From Curtobacterium sp. VKM Ac-1393 (GTDB lineage: Bacteria; Actinomycetota; Actinomycetes; Actinomycetales; Microbacteriaceae), in NCBI RefSeq assembly GCF_015350995.1, contig NZ_JADKRW010000001.1:261702-325701 (forward strand): a stretch of DNA of 64,000 nucleotides, read 5' to 3'. Made by a program: the position numbers and the translations under genes. The notes under the pieces were generated by a model. The model ran no database searches and was not told the DNA's origin. It was given only the letters and a program-made list of their open reading frames with translations. Every line of letters starts with the position of its first letter. The stretch's first letter is position 1. Shown here piece after piece: positions 53,150 to 62,203 of this stretch.

Positions 53150-53665
53150 CTACCCTCGCGCCTTCAGTGCCTGCTTCGACCGCTTCACCGCTGCCTTGCG
53201 GTTCTTGTTCGCCCGCCGCTGGACCGCGGCGATGCCGGTCTGCTGCTTCACGCGGGCTTTGTGCGCCGGGTCACGGTCCAGGGCCTGATCGGCGGCCTTC
53301 GCCCGGGCCTTGCGACCCTTGCGGCCGGACTGCGACTGCTCCTTCGCCGAGGGGCCGTCGCCGCGCGCACCGAACGGCAGCAGTGCGGTGAACGCCGAAC
53401 TCGCCGGAGGCGTGGCCAGGTGCCCGGCGGGGCGGTTGCGGATCGCGATGCCCGTGATGATCGCCGCGATGCCGGTCAGGCCGGTGATGCCCATGGCCAC
53501 GAGGGGCGTGGGGTCACGGTGCCAGCGCTGGCGGGTCTTCGCAGCGGCGAGACGCGCCCTGGCGGGCAGGTTCGCACGCCGCTTGAGCTCCGCGACGGTG
53601 TCGGTCATGCGCTCACGCGTGCGGACGTTCGCGAGTTCGAGCTCGGGGAGACTGTCCTTGGCCAT
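53150..53665 (-). CDS. DUF3618-like basic protein
   Basis: 171 residues. The N-terminal helix (RTRERMTDTVAELKRRAN) fits DUF3618. One membrane helix is at about 57-75, and the C-terminus is very Lys/Arg-rich. Probably an envelope-associated actinobacterial protein co-transcribed with BrkB. Confidence 0.7.
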   Translation of the reverse strand: MAKDSLPELELANVRTRERMTDTVAELKRRANLPARARLAAAKTRQRWHRDPTPLVAMGITGLTGIAAIITGIAIRNRPAGHLATPPASSAFTALLPFGARGDGPSAKEQSQSGRKGRKARAKAADQALDRDPAHKARVKQQTGIAAVQRRANKNRKAAVKRSKQALKARG

Positions 53666-53767
53666 TCCCCAGTTTCTACACGACGGCGGCCGGGTCGCGC
53701 CCAGATGGCCGCGGCGCGGCCACCCGGTCCGTGTCGGTCCCGCGGCATCGGGCGTGACCCCAGGGCG

Positions 53768-53808
53768 GACGGGAGGCCCGGTGCGGGCCCGCCACGGGTC
53801 TCCCGTCC
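53768..53808. terminator. Terminator hairpin
   Basis: A 12-13-bp stem with one G-T pair (53767-53779 with 53796-53808) lies just after the stop of the oxidoreductase gene (53823, minus strand) in a 157-base gap. Confidence 0.7.
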
Positions 53809-53822
53809 GCCACGCGCGACGC

Positions 53823-54866
53823 TCAGGACGGGACGACGACGTCCTCGGGCTGGCCGCTGGCGGCCGACCGGGTGGCGGCCTCCATCAGCGCGAGGCTCCG
53901 CAGGTTGTCGCGGCCGCTCGTCGCCGGTGCCGGACCGCCCTCGACCGATCGGGCGAAGGCCTGCAGCCCGCCCTGGCGGTCGGTGTGCTCGAGCACGGGC
54001 AGCTCGACCGGCTCGGCCTCGTCGTCCTGGGTGCGGCGGAGGGTGACGACGTCGCCGTCGACGGCGTTCGGCGCACCGTCGCGGCTGGTGAACCAGAGTT
54101 CGCCGTCCTCGCCCTGGATGCTCCACTCGCCGGCCCATGCCGTGCGGGGTCCACGGCTCAGCCAGCTGCCCCGGTAGCTGACGACCAGGCCACCGTCGAG
54201 CTCGATGATCATCGAGGCGATGGCCTCGTCCTGGTACTTGCTGTACGAGGGGAACGTGGCCTTGGCGAAGACCCGGACGGCCTCTTGCCCGGTGACCATC
54301 CGCAGCAGGTCGAAGTGGTGGATGGCCATGTCGTTGATCATGGCGTGCGGGAACCGGTAGTGCGGGTGCTCCTCGAACGCCAGGTCGTTGTCCCACTGCC
54401 GGAAGTCGATGTTGATCGCGGAGAGCTCGCCGACCACGTCCGCCTCGAGCATCTCCTGGACGACGCGGGGTGCCGGGTACCAACGGTAGTTCTGGCTGAC
54501 CTGCAGCACGAGGCCGAGTTCCTCGGCACGGCGCACCGCGGTGACGGCTTCGTCGGTGGTGTTCGCGAACGGCTTCTCGACCAGGACGTGCTTGCCGGCC
54601 TCAAGCGCTTCGAGTGCGAGCGGCACGTGCGTGACGGCGGGGGCGGTGATGACGACGGCGTCGGCCTCGACCCCGGCGAGCGCCTCGGTGAGGGACGCGA
54701 ACGCGGCGGAGGCCGGGAGCCCGAGGTCCTGCTGCACTGCCTTCAGCGTCGCCGGCACCGGATCGACGAGCCCGACCACCTCGACTTCGGACACCTCTGG
54801 GATGGCGGTGCGGGCCCAGTTGCCGCCCCACCCGCCGAGACCGACGTGGATGATCCGGACCGTCAT
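53823..54866 (-). CDS. Gfo/Idh/MocA family oxidoreductase
   Basis: 347 residues from the ATG at 54866 with AAGGAGT upstream. Rossmann start IIHVGLGGWGGNWAR, EKP motif VLVEKPFANT (about 96) and substrate-site NDMAIHHFDLLRMV. Probably a sugar or cyclitol dehydrogenase; substrate unknown. Single-gene unit. Confidence 0.85.
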   Translation of the reverse strand: MTVRIIHVGLGGWGGNWARTAIPEVSEVEVVGLVDPVPATLKAVQQDLGLPASAAFASLTEALAGVEADAVVITAPAVTHVPLALEALEAGKHVLVEKPFANTTDEAVTAVRRAEELGLVLQVSQNYRWYPAPRVVQEMLEADVVGELSAINIDFRQWDNDLAFEEHPHYRFPHAMINDMAIHHFDLLRMVTGQEAVRVFAKATFPSYSKYQDEAIASMIIELDGGLVVSYRGSWLSRGPRTAWAGEWSIQGEDGELWFTSRDGAPNAVDGDVVTLRRTQDDEAEPVELPVLEHTDRQGGLQAFARSVEGGPAPATSGRDNLRSLALMEAATRSAASGQPEDVVVPS

Positions 54867-54964
54867 GCGTGCACTCCTTCGTGGCTGCGGCGTCACGACT
54901 CCCGTGGCGCGTCCGACCAGTCTGTCAGTGCTGCGCGCGGCGGGCGGCGGGCGCAGCCGGCGTC

Positions 54965-55051
54965 GAGGTTCCACGACTCGCCGCCCGTGTGGCGTCGAGG
55001 TTCCACAGACCGCGGCTGGCGAGGGCGAGATGCCGAGATTTCGGAACCTCG
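54965..55051. repeat. 87-bp dispersed repeat, copy B
   Basis: Same length as copy A at 40581-40667, with identical 20-base left and 19-base right ends. It lies between crtEb (stop 55084) and the oxidoreductase start (54866), so it can terminate the carotenoid operon. Confidence 0.8.
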
Positions 55052-55083
55052 ACGGGCCGGGCCGGGGCGGGAGCGCGCGGCGC

Positions 55084-56010
55084 TCAGTGCGTGAAGGCGT
55101 AGGCGATGAGCGCCATCGTCACGATGAACCCGGCCAGGTAGTTGATCCAGAGGAACCGCTTCCACCCGGCGTTCGCGGCCTCGGCGCCCTGATCCGTGAT
55201 GTTCCACCACGGCAGCACGTTGAGCGCGTACGGGATCACCACGACGGCGGCGATCGGCCCGGGGAACGCCGAGAACAGCAGTGCGACGCCGGCGACCAGG
55301 TACGCGACGAACGCCAGGCGCACCGTGGCCCGTGCACCGATGACGGTCGCGACGGACCCGATGCCGCCGGCTCGGTCGGCCAGGACGTCCTGCACCGCGC
55401 CGAACGCGTGCGAGGCGACCCCCCACAGGAAGAACGCGATGCACACGGCGACGAGCTGTCCGGTCCAGTGCGGGCCGGCGAGCGCCAGTCCGTAGATCGC
55501 GGGCGAGACGAAGTGGGTCGACGAGGTCAGGGAGTCGAGGAACGGCTTCTCCTTGAACCGCAGCCCCGGCGCCGAGTACGCGATGACGGCGAAGACGCTG
55601 ATCGCGAGGACGAGCCACGACCACGGCCCGTTGCCGCTCACCGCTCCGAGCACGACGAGCGCGACCAGGAACGGCACGTTCGTGACGACGACCGCCCAGA
55701 GCGTGGTGCGGTGCACGCTCTTGTCGAGCAGCGCCCCCTCGACACCGCCCTTGCGCGGGTTCCGCAGGTCGGACTCGTAGTCGAAGACGTCGTTGATGCC
55801 GTACATCGCCAGGTTGTAAGGCACCAGGAAGTACACGACGCCGACCAGGAACGCGAGGAGCGAGAACCCGCCGCCGCCCTCGACGCCGACCCCGCTGCCG
55901 AGCAGGTACGCGGCCCCGAACGGGTAGGCGGTGTTCACCCAACTGATCGGCCGTGACGACACGAACAGCGCGCGCAGGGTCGACGGCCTGGAGGCGGTGC
56001 TGGCGTTCAC
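55084..56010 (-). CDS. crtEb: Lycopene elongase / C50 carotenoid prenyltransferase
   Basis: 308 residues from a GTG overlapping the crtYf stop. UbiA-type membrane prenyltransferase with the two Asp-rich sites GINDVFDYESD (about 70) and GAVQDVLADRAGG (about 195). Eight to nine helices. CrtEb adds dimethylallyl groups to both ends of lycopene to give C50 flavuxanthin-type products. Last gene of the crt operon. Confidence 0.9.
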   Translation of the reverse strand: MNASTASRPSTLRALFVSSRPISWVNTAYPFGAAYLLGSGVGVEGGGGFSLLAFLVGVVYFLVPYNLAMYGINDVFDYESDLRNPRKGGVEGALLDKSVHRTTLWAVVVTNVPFLVALVVLGAVSGNGPWSWLVLAISVFAVIAYSAPGLRFKEKPFLDSLTSSTHFVSPAIYGLALAGPHWTGQLVAVCIAFFLWGVASHAFGAVQDVLADRAGGIGSVATVIGARATVRLAFVAYLVAGVALLFSAFPGPIAAVVVIPYALNVLPWWNITDQGAEAANAGWKRFLWINYLAGFIVTMALIAYAFTH

Positions 56011-56405
56011 TTCGTGTCCTCCGCTGGTGCTGGGGTCGGTTCGGGCGCGGGGCGCGCGCCGGTCCGGTCGAACAGGACCCACAGGCTGGGCAGCAGCACG
56101 ATGGCGGACATCGCGTAGGCGAGGTCCTCGACCGGGATCGCACCGATCTTCGCACCGCTGATGAGCGAGGGGTCGTAGGCGACGATGCGCAGGGTCACGA
56201 TGACGTTGTCGAACACGATCGTCATCACCAGGAGCGCGATGCCGGCGATCACGGACGTGAGCACCGCGACCCGACGCCCGGCTGCGGGCCGCCGACCGGC
56301 AGCGCGGGCTCGACGGGCGGCGACGACACCGGCGACGACGGCGACGACGGCCGTGATGCCGAAGAACGGCAGGGCGAGGAGCCCGTACGCACCGGGGCCG
56401 TTCAC
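56007..56405 (-). CDS. crtYf: C50 carotenoid cyclase subunit CrtYf
   Basis: 132 residues from a GTG overlapping the crtYe stop. Three hydrophobic helices with the lycopene-cyclase-domain signature VEDLAYAMSAIVLLPSLW. It acts as a heterodimer with CrtYe to cyclise the C50 chain ends. Confidence 0.85.
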   Translation of the reverse strand: MNGPGAYGLLALPFFGITAVVAVVAGVVAARRARAAGRRPAAGRRVAVLTSVIAGIALLVMTIVFDNVIVTLRIVAYDPSLISGAKIGAIPVEDLAYAMSAIVLLPSLWVLFDRTGARPAPEPTPAPAEDTK

Positions 56406-56734
56406 GAGCGCCGCCGTCCGAGGGACCGCTGCACGACGGGTCGGACGAACCCGATCAGGTCCATCGTCGAGTAGCAGAGCAGCAGCAGGAAGAAGAGTTC
56501 CTCGAGCGGGACCTCCGGGGCGAGCAGTACCCCGGTCAGCAGGTTCTGCGGCCCGATGAAGAAGATGCCAGACGCGACGCCGGCGACGTCCCACACCATG
56601 AAGAACGCCACGCCGACGACCATCACCGCAGCCGCCCGCCACGGCGCTCGCCAGAAGAACAGCCGGAAGCGGGCGTCGAGCACGGTCATGCCGATCAGCG
56701 ATACGACCAGGCCGGCGAGGTACAGCCCCGGCAT
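56402..56734 (-). CDS. crtYe: C50 carotenoid cyclase subunit CrtYe
   Basis: 110 residues. Start overlaps the crtI stop by one base. Three helices, with the characteristic FFIGPQNLLTGVLLAPEVPLEE acidic site before the last one. Partner of CrtYf. Confidence 0.87.
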   Translation of the reverse strand: MPGLYLAGLVVSLIGMTVLDARFRLFFWRAPWRAAAVMVVGVAFFMVWDVAGVASGIFFIGPQNLLTGVLLAPEVPLEELFFLLLLCYSTMDLIGFVRPVVQRSLGRRRS

Positions 56735-58374
56735 CAGACGGTGCCGGCCCGGTTCCGCGGGGTGCCGAGCGGCGTCGGCAGCGGCTCGGTGCTCGTGTCG
56801 CCGTGGATCCGCTTGAGCAGGACCTCTGCGCTGATCAGGCACATCGGCAGACCGATTCCGGGAATGGTCGAGGCTCCGGCGTAGTACAGCCCCTCGACCT
56901 TGGCCGACGCGTTCTTCTCGCGGAAGAACGCGCTCTGCTTGAGGGTGTGCGCCGGGCCGAGCATCGACCCGTTCCACGCGTTGAGGTCGTCGGCGAAGTC
57001 GCGCGGCCCGATCGTCCGGCGCACGCGGATGCGGTCGCGCAGGTCGGGCACGCCGGCCCGCTCCGCCAGGACGTCGATCGCGCGGTCGGCGATCTGCTCG
57101 ACCTCGAAGTCGCCGGCACCGTCGATGCCGCCCTTGCCGATGGACAGATCGGCGGGCAGCGGCACCAGGATGAACAGGTTGCTGGAGCCGCGGGGCGCGA
57201 CGGACGGATCGGTCTCCGACGGCGCGCAGACGTAGATCGACGCGGGGTCCGGCGCGTGCCGGTCCTTGCCGAAGATCGCGCCGAAGTTCGCCTTCCAGTC
57301 TTCGGTGAACATCAGTGTGTGGTGCAGCAGCCCGGGCGTGGGACCGTCGATGCCGAGGTAGACGAGCACGGCGCTCGGCCCCGGGTCGCGGGTCTTCCAG
57401 TGCTCGGCGCCGTGGGTGCGGTGCTCGCGGTCGAGCAACTGCATCTCGGTGTGCTGCAGGTCGGCGGCACTCACGACCAGGTCGGCCGGGGCCGTGTGCT
57501 GCACGCCGTCGCGGTCGCGGTGCACGACCCCGGTGGCGACGCCGTGTTCGACGACGATCCGTTCGACCTTCGCGCCGGCGATGATCTTCGCGCCCTCGGC
57601 ACGGGCCACCCGCTCGACCGCGGCGATCACCTCGGTGATGCCGCCCTTCGGGTAGAGCACCCCGTCGGCCAGGTCGAGGTGGCTCATCAGGTGGTACATG
57701 CTCGGAGCGGCATACGGGCTCGTGCCCAGGAACACCGCGGGGTAGCCGAGGATCTGCCACAACCGGCGGTCCTTCACCGCCGAGGCCGCGCGGGACGACA
57801 GCGGCTGGAGCAAGAGGCGCGCGAGCTTCGGCAGGCGACGCAGGACGTCGGGGGCCGCGAGCTTCGTGAGGTCTTGGAACGTCGTGTACAGGAACCGGCG
57901 CACGGCCATCGTGTAGGTGTCCTCAGCCGAGGCGAGGTACTTCCGGATCCGCTTGCCGGCACCGGGCTCGACCGATTCGAACAGCGCGATGTTCGCCTCG
58001 GCGTCGCCACGGAGGTCGATCGGCTCGTCGTGGCCCTCGCTGTACACGCGGTACCCGGGGTCGAGCTTCACGAGGTCGAGCTCGGCATCGGCCGAGGTGC
58101 CGAGCAGCTGGAAGAAGTGGTCGAACACCTCGGGCATGAGGTACCACGACGGCCCGGTGTCGAACCGGAAGCCGTCGCGCTCCCACGAGCCGGCACGGCC
58201 ACCGAGCTGCGACCGCTGCTCGAGCACCGTCACGGCGAAGCCGTCCCGCGCGAGCAGCGCGGCGGACGCGAGTCCGCTGATGCCGCCGCCGATCACGACA
58301 GCGCGTCGGGCGGGCACCTTGCGCCGGGTGGTGGTGGCGGTTGCCGTCGGTCGGGAGGCGCGGGGCGGGGTCAT
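56734..58374 (-). CDS. crtI: Phytoene desaturase
   Basis: 546 residues from the ATG at 58374, overlapping crtB by 4 bases. N-terminal FAD site VVIGGGISGLASAALL, substrate region DTGPSWYLMPEVFD and the C-terminal signature YAGASTIPGIGLPMCLISAE. It converts phytoene to lycopene. Confidence 0.96.
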   Translation of the reverse strand: MTPPRASRPTATATTTRRKVPARRAVVIGGGISGLASAALLARDGFAVTVLEQRSQLGGRAGSWERDGFRFDTGPSWYLMPEVFDHFFQLLGTSADAELDLVKLDPGYRVYSEGHDEPIDLRGDAEANIALFESVEPGAGKRIRKYLASAEDTYTMAVRRFLYTTFQDLTKLAAPDVLRRLPKLARLLLQPLSSRAASAVKDRRLWQILGYPAVFLGTSPYAAPSMYHLMSHLDLADGVLYPKGGITEVIAAVERVARAEGAKIIAGAKVERIVVEHGVATGVVHRDRDGVQHTAPADLVVSAADLQHTEMQLLDREHRTHGAEHWKTRDPGPSAVLVYLGIDGPTPGLLHHTLMFTEDWKANFGAIFGKDRHAPDPASIYVCAPSETDPSVAPRGSSNLFILVPLPADLSIGKGGIDGAGDFEVEQIADRAIDVLAERAGVPDLRDRIRVRRTIGPRDFADDLNAWNGSMLGPAHTLKQSAFFREKNASAKVEGLYYAGASTIPGIGLPMCLISAEVLLKRIHGDTSTEPLPTPLGTPRNRAGTV

Positions 58375-59309
58375 GACGTTCCTCCTGACAGACGGGTGGT
58401 CGCCTTCGACCGCACGGGGGCGCGTCCGGCGAGCACCTGTGCGGCCAAGCGCGCCTTCACCGGGTTCGGGACGCGCACGCGCGTCGTCACCAGGCGCGTA
58501 GCCGGCGTGCGTGCGATGCGGTCGTTGAGTTCCTGGAACAGGGCGTGCGCGAGTCCGACCGCGTTGCGCGCGTCGACCGGCAGCAGCCGGATCGTCCGGG
58601 CCGCGTGGTCGAGGTCGGCCTGCACGTCGGCGACCAGGCGGTCCTTCGTGGCCTCGTCGAACGAGCGGATGTCCACCCCCGGGAAGTACGAGCGACCGAG
58701 CACCTCGAAGTCGGCGTGCAGGTCGCGCAGGAAGTTCACCTTCTGGAAGGCTGCGCCGAGCGCGCGCGCACCTGCGACGAGCTCCGTCTGGTCGAAGGTC
58801 GGGCGGCCGGCGCGGTACACGAACGCGCGCAGGCACATCAGCCCGACGACCTCGGCCGAGCCGTACACGTACGCGTCGAACGAGGCGTCGTCGTGCTCGG
58901 TGCGCTCGAGGTCCATCCGCATCGACGCGAAGAACGGCTTCGTGAGCTCCGCGCCGAACCCGGTGACCCTGGCGGTCCGGGCGAACGCGTGCACGACCGG
59001 GTTCACCGAGAAGCCGAACGCGATCGCGCGCTCGGTGTCGGCCTCGAGCTCGTCGAGGACCGTCCGTGCCAGCTCCGGGTCCAGCCCCGCCTCGGTCGCG
59101 GGACCGTCGACGACCTCGTCGGCGACGCGGACCAGGGCGTAGACGTTCCGGATGTGCTCGCGGGTGTCCTTGGCGAGCAGCCTGCTCGCCAGGCCGAACG
59201 ACGTGGAGTACCGGTCGATGACGACGCGCGACGCCGCCTCGGCCGTGGCGTCGTACAGGGGGAGCCGGCCGGACGGCGCACTGCCGATCCGGGTGGTGTC
59301 CGTCGTCAC
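58371..59309 (-). CDS. crtB: Phytoene synthase
   Basis: 312 residues from a GTG overlapping the crtE stop. The two Asp-rich sites are RVADEVVDG (about 61-69) and NFLRDLHADFE (about 195). It condenses two GGPP to phytoene. The usual squalene/phytoene synthase fold is complete. Confidence 0.96.
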   Translation of the reverse strand: MTTDTTRIGSAPSGRLPLYDATAEAASRVVIDRYSTSFGLASRLLAKDTREHIRNVYALVRVADEVVDGPATEAGLDPELARTVLDELEADTERAIAFGFSVNPVVHAFARTARVTGFGAELTKPFFASMRMDLERTEHDDASFDAYVYGSAEVVGLMCLRAFVYRAGRPTFDQTELVAGARALGAAFQKVNFLRDLHADFEVLGRSYFPGVDIRSFDEATKDRLVADVQADLDHAARTIRLLPVDARNAVGLAHALFQELNDRIARTPATRLVTTRVRVPNPVKARLAAQVLAGRAPVRSKATTRLSGGTS

Positions 59310-60364
59310 CGGGCGCGCTCCACGAGTTCGGTCACGAGGCCCTCCAGGCGGTCGGCGAGGTCGTACGGCAGTCCGGACAGCTCGGCACGGGCGAGTGCGA
59401 CGTGGTCGGCGATCCGGGACTCGGCTGCGGCTCGGGCACCGCAGGTGACCAGGGTCGCACGGAGTTCGGCCGCGCGCTCCTCGGTCAGGTCCGGGTCGCC
59501 GAGGTACGGGGCGATGTCCGGCCAGCAGTCGGTCGTGGCGGCGTACGCGATGAGCATCGTCCGCTTGCCCTCGCGCAGGTCCCCGAGCACGCTCTTGCCG
59601 GTCATGGTCTCGTCGCCGAACACCCCGAGCAGGTCGTCGACGATCTGGTACGCGATGCCGATCTCGCGGCCGAAGGCGCCGAGCGCGGTGACGACGGTCT
59701 CGGGCGCGCCGGCGAGGACGGCGCCGGACTGCAGCGGCGCCTCGAACGAGTACACGCTCGTCTTCGCGCGCTCCATCGCCAGGACCTCGTCCACCGTGGG
59801 CATCACGCCCAGGGCGAGGTCGACGTCGGTCATCTCCCCCGCGGCGCTGGCGAACACGGCCTCGTCGAGCAGTTCGAGCAGCCGGCCGCGACGCTCCCCC
59901 GTCACCCCGGCCGACTCGATGAAGCGCGGCGCGCCGGAGAGTGCGAGGTCACCGGCGATCACGGCGGCGCTCATGCCACGGTGCTCGGCGATCGGCAACG
60001 TCAGCCCGCCCGTGGTGCCGGCGTCGCGGTACGACCCGGCGACGTTGGGTTCCCCGCGGCGTGCCCAGTCGCGGTCGATGACGTCGTCATGCACCACCAG
60101 TGCGGTGTGCAGCAGTTCGTACGCGGCGGCCACGTGTGCCGCGGCGTGCACGTCGTCCCCGCCGAGGCCGAGGTACGCCGTGAGGACCATGCGGGGCCGG
60201 AACCGCTTGCCGCCCATGCTCGCCTTGCGGAGCACCCGCCAGAGTTCCTCGGACGGACGGCCGTACCGCGCAGCGCGGGCGGAGGACACGACGAAGAACC
60301 GCTCGAGACAGTCGTCGACGAGCGCGAGGTCGATGTGCGCCACGGTGGCCGCTTCCTCGGTCAT
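59306..60364 (-). CDS. crtE: Geranylgeranyl diphosphate synthase
   Basis: 352 residues. First Asp-rich motif HDDVID (about 93-97) and second DDLLGVFGDE (about 243). It supplies GGPP to the carotenoid pathway. First gene of the operon; the ATG lies 21 bases from the idi start on the other strand, with no ribosome site, so the mRNA is probably leaderless. Confidence 0.93.
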   Translation of the reverse strand: MTEEAATVAHIDLALVDDCLERFFVVSSARAARYGRPSEELWRVLRKASMGGKRFRPRMVLTAYLGLGGDDVHAAAHVAAAYELLHTALVVHDDVIDRDWARRGEPNVAGSYRDAGTTGGLTLPIAEHRGMSAAVIAGDLALSGAPRFIESAGVTGERRGRLLELLDEAVFASAAGEMTDVDLALGVMPTVDEVLAMERAKTSVYSFEAPLQSGAVLAGAPETVVTALGAFGREIGIAYQIVDDLLGVFGDETMTGKSVLGDLREGKRTMLIAYAATTDCWPDIAPYLGDPDLTEERAAELRATLVTCGARAAAESRIADHVALARAELSGLPYDLADRLEGLVTELVERAR

Positions 60365-60385
60365 TGGCCTAACCTATCGGTGCAG
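60365..60385. promoter_or_regulatory. Compact bidirectional crtE/idi promoter
   Basis: Only 21 bases separate the two start codons. TAGGTT (minus strand) and TAACCT/ACCTAT (plus strand) are possible -10 elements that overlap each other, leaving the -35 regions inside the opposite genes. Both mRNAs would be leaderless or nearly so. Confidence 0.5.
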
Positions 60386-60928
60386 ATGAGCGCTTTCCCG
60401 GAAACCGTGGTCCTGCTGGCCGACGACCGTACCCCGATCGGCACAGCGGACAAGTTCACGGTGCACACAGACCACACGCCCCTCCACCTGGCCTTCTCGT
60501 GCCACGTCCGCAACACCGACGGGGACGTGCTGGTGACCCGTCGCGCCCTGTCGAAGAAGACGTGGCCCGGTGTCTGGACGAACACGTTCTGCGGGCACCC
60601 CGGCCCGGACGAGTCGTTCGAGGACGCCATCGCCCGCCGGGCATCCCGCGAACTCGGCATCACCGTCCGCGACGTCGAGCTCGTGCTGCCGGACTTCCGG
60701 TACCGCGCCGTCGACGCCTCGGGCATCGTCGAGAACGAGGTGTGCCCGGTGTTCCGCGCCGTCACCGACGACCTGCCCGCCCCCGCGGACGACGAGGTCG
60801 CCGAGTACGCCTGGGTCTCCGAGGACTCGCTGCGGGCCGCCGTCGCCGGTGCGCCGTTCGGGTGGAGCCCCTGGCTCGGCTGGCAGCTGACCGAACTCGA
60901 AGCCGCGGGCCTGCGCATCACCCGCTGA
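60386..60928 (+). CDS. idi: Isopentenyl-diphosphate delta-isomerase (type I)
   Basis: 180 residues from the ATG at 60386. Nudix-like fold with LAFSCHVRN, the catalytic-Cys segment TNTFCGHPGPDESFEDA and the Glu in SGIVENEVCPVF. It interconverts IPP and DMAPP, which both crtE and the DMAPP-using crtEb need. Divergent from the crt operon. Confidence 0.95.
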   Translation: MSAFPETVVLLADDRTPIGTADKFTVHTDHTPLHLAFSCHVRNTDGDVLVTRRALSKKTWPGVWTNTFCGHPGPDESFEDAIARRASRELGITVRDVELVLPDFRYRAVDASGIVENEVCPVFRAVTDDLPAPADDEVAEYAWVSEDSLRAAVAGAPFGWSPWLGWQLTELEAAGLRITR

Positions 60929-60947
60929 CCCGGCGGCTCATCTTCGC

Positions 60948-60989
60948 CGGAGCGCGAGGCAGCAGGGTTCCCTGCCGCCTCGCGCTCCG
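60948..60989. terminator. Bidirectional terminator after idi
   Basis: A 13-bp perfect stem (60948-60960 with 60977-60989) continues as a 6-bp inner stem (60962-60967 with 60970-60975). It separates the convergent idi and halocin-like genes. Confidence 0.85.
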
Positions 60990-60994
60990 ACAGA

Positions 60995-61858
60995 TCATCG
61001 CCAGGCGTTCGAAACACACTTCGCGATGGTGCCGGTCGTGAAACCGGCCGCCGCGGCGAGACACGGCGCACAGAGCACCATGGTTGCGCATGCGGCACCA
61101 CACGCGACGCCGAGGATCGCGATGACTGCCCAACTGATGCCGATGCTGTTCAAGCAGTTGTTCAGTCGCTTCCAATCGAGCCCGTAGGTCCCGATCGACG
61201 ACGCTTGCTCCGAGTTGGCTCCCTGCACGAGGTCCACGTTCTTGGTGAGGTGCCCGTCCTGCCACATGGCGAAGTGGACGGCGGTCGCCGACGTCATCGC
61301 GGCGGCCATCTCCGTGACGACCGTGGCCCCGTCCGCAGTCACGAACGAGAGCTTCGTCATTTCAGGCACGTCTGTACCCAGGAGCGGGACCGAGACCACG
61401 TCCGCGCCCTCGTACGAGTAGGCAGCGGCCGCGGACCAGTCCTCGTCGAGGCCCGATCGGACCGAGTAGCCCATGCTCCGCGCCGTCGCAATCGCACGCG
61501 AGCGGTCCGTGCCGTCCTGCTCGTCGAGCTGCGAGACGAGTTGCTCGACACGACTGAGATCGGTGGGCGCGGCGGACGCGGAAGGGGTTGCAGCCTCGGC
61601 GCGCGCCGGGGAAATCACTCCGACGAGGGCAATCGCTGCGGCGGCTGCAGCGACGAACGCCACAGAGGAGAACGCGAACGTCCTCGTCCGACGACGCCTG
61701 GATCGCATCTCTGCCACGAACGCAGTGATCACCCCGGCCGCCCCCAGCATCCACCACACGACCGCCACTTCACGGAACCAGGGAGCGAACGACAACGCGA
61801 TGCATCCCACTGATGCCGCGATCGCCCCGATCGTGACCGACTTGCTCTCTCTAGTCAT
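60995..61858 (-). CDS. Halocin C8-like bacteriocin precursor (putative)
   Basis: 287 residues from the ATG at 61858 (GAGGAG upstream); an earlier ATG at 61879 has none. Three membrane helices (about 8-25, 30-47, 58-78) are followed by an extracellular region ending in SSIGTYGLDW. The last 55 residues are hydrophobic with six Cys (VACGAACATMVLCAPC and a Cys six residues from the end). Length and layout resemble the halocin C8 precursor (283 residues, immunity part then Cys-rich C-terminal bacteriocin). No processing or export gene is adjacent. Assignment is by pattern only. Confidence 0.55.
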   Translation of the reverse strand: MTRESKSVTIGAIAASVGCIALSFAPWFREVAVVWWMLGAAGVITAFVAEMRSRRRRTRTFAFSSVAFVAAAAAAIALVGVISPARAEAATPSASAAPTDLSRVEQLVSQLDEQDGTDRSRAIATARSMGYSVRSGLDEDWSAAAAYSYEGADVVSVPLLGTDVPEMTKLSFVTADGATVVTEMAAAMTSATAVHFAMWQDGHLTKNVDLVQGANSEQASSIGTYGLDWKRLNNCLNSIGISWAVIAILGVACGAACATMVLCAPCLAAAAGFTTGTIAKCVSNAWR

Positions 61859-62203
61859 GACACTCCTCTGTGTTGACATCCAGTGTTCTGGATATCAGAA
61901 CGTTAGTGAACGAGTGGGGTGCCAGCAAGAGGGCATTGAGAGTCCGTGGAGAAATCATTCGGGTTGTCGGGACGGATCGACGGGCGTACGCTCGGCGGTC
62001 GGCAGCGGCCAGGGCGCCGCCGCACGATCGACGAACAACGCAGACGAGAAGGGCAGGTGAGGCGCGATGTCGGGTGACCATCCTCGCGCGGGCCGGCAGC
62101 CCCTCCCCCTCGCCGCCGCGCCCGTGTCCTAGATCTCCTCCGCCCGCCGCGGGTCAACCGCGGCATCGCGCCTGCCTGCTCCCCGACCACGAGGAGCACG
62201 CGC
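61859..62203. promoter_or_regulatory. 345-base divergent gap: promoters and nested palindromes
   Basis: Near the halocin-like gene, ATCCAG/CTGGAT (61878-61893) and GTTCTG/CAGAAC (61885-61901) form two overlapping palindromes that could be an operator for that gene. The remainder up to corA is GC-rich with no convincing gene; GAGGAG lies 8 bases before the corA ATG. Confidence 0.4.

Noticed and set aside
61885-61901. GTTCTG...CAGAAC as a LexA (SOS) box
   Set aside because: Actinobacterial SOS boxes have the opposite arm order (GAAC...GTTC) with a 4-base centre.
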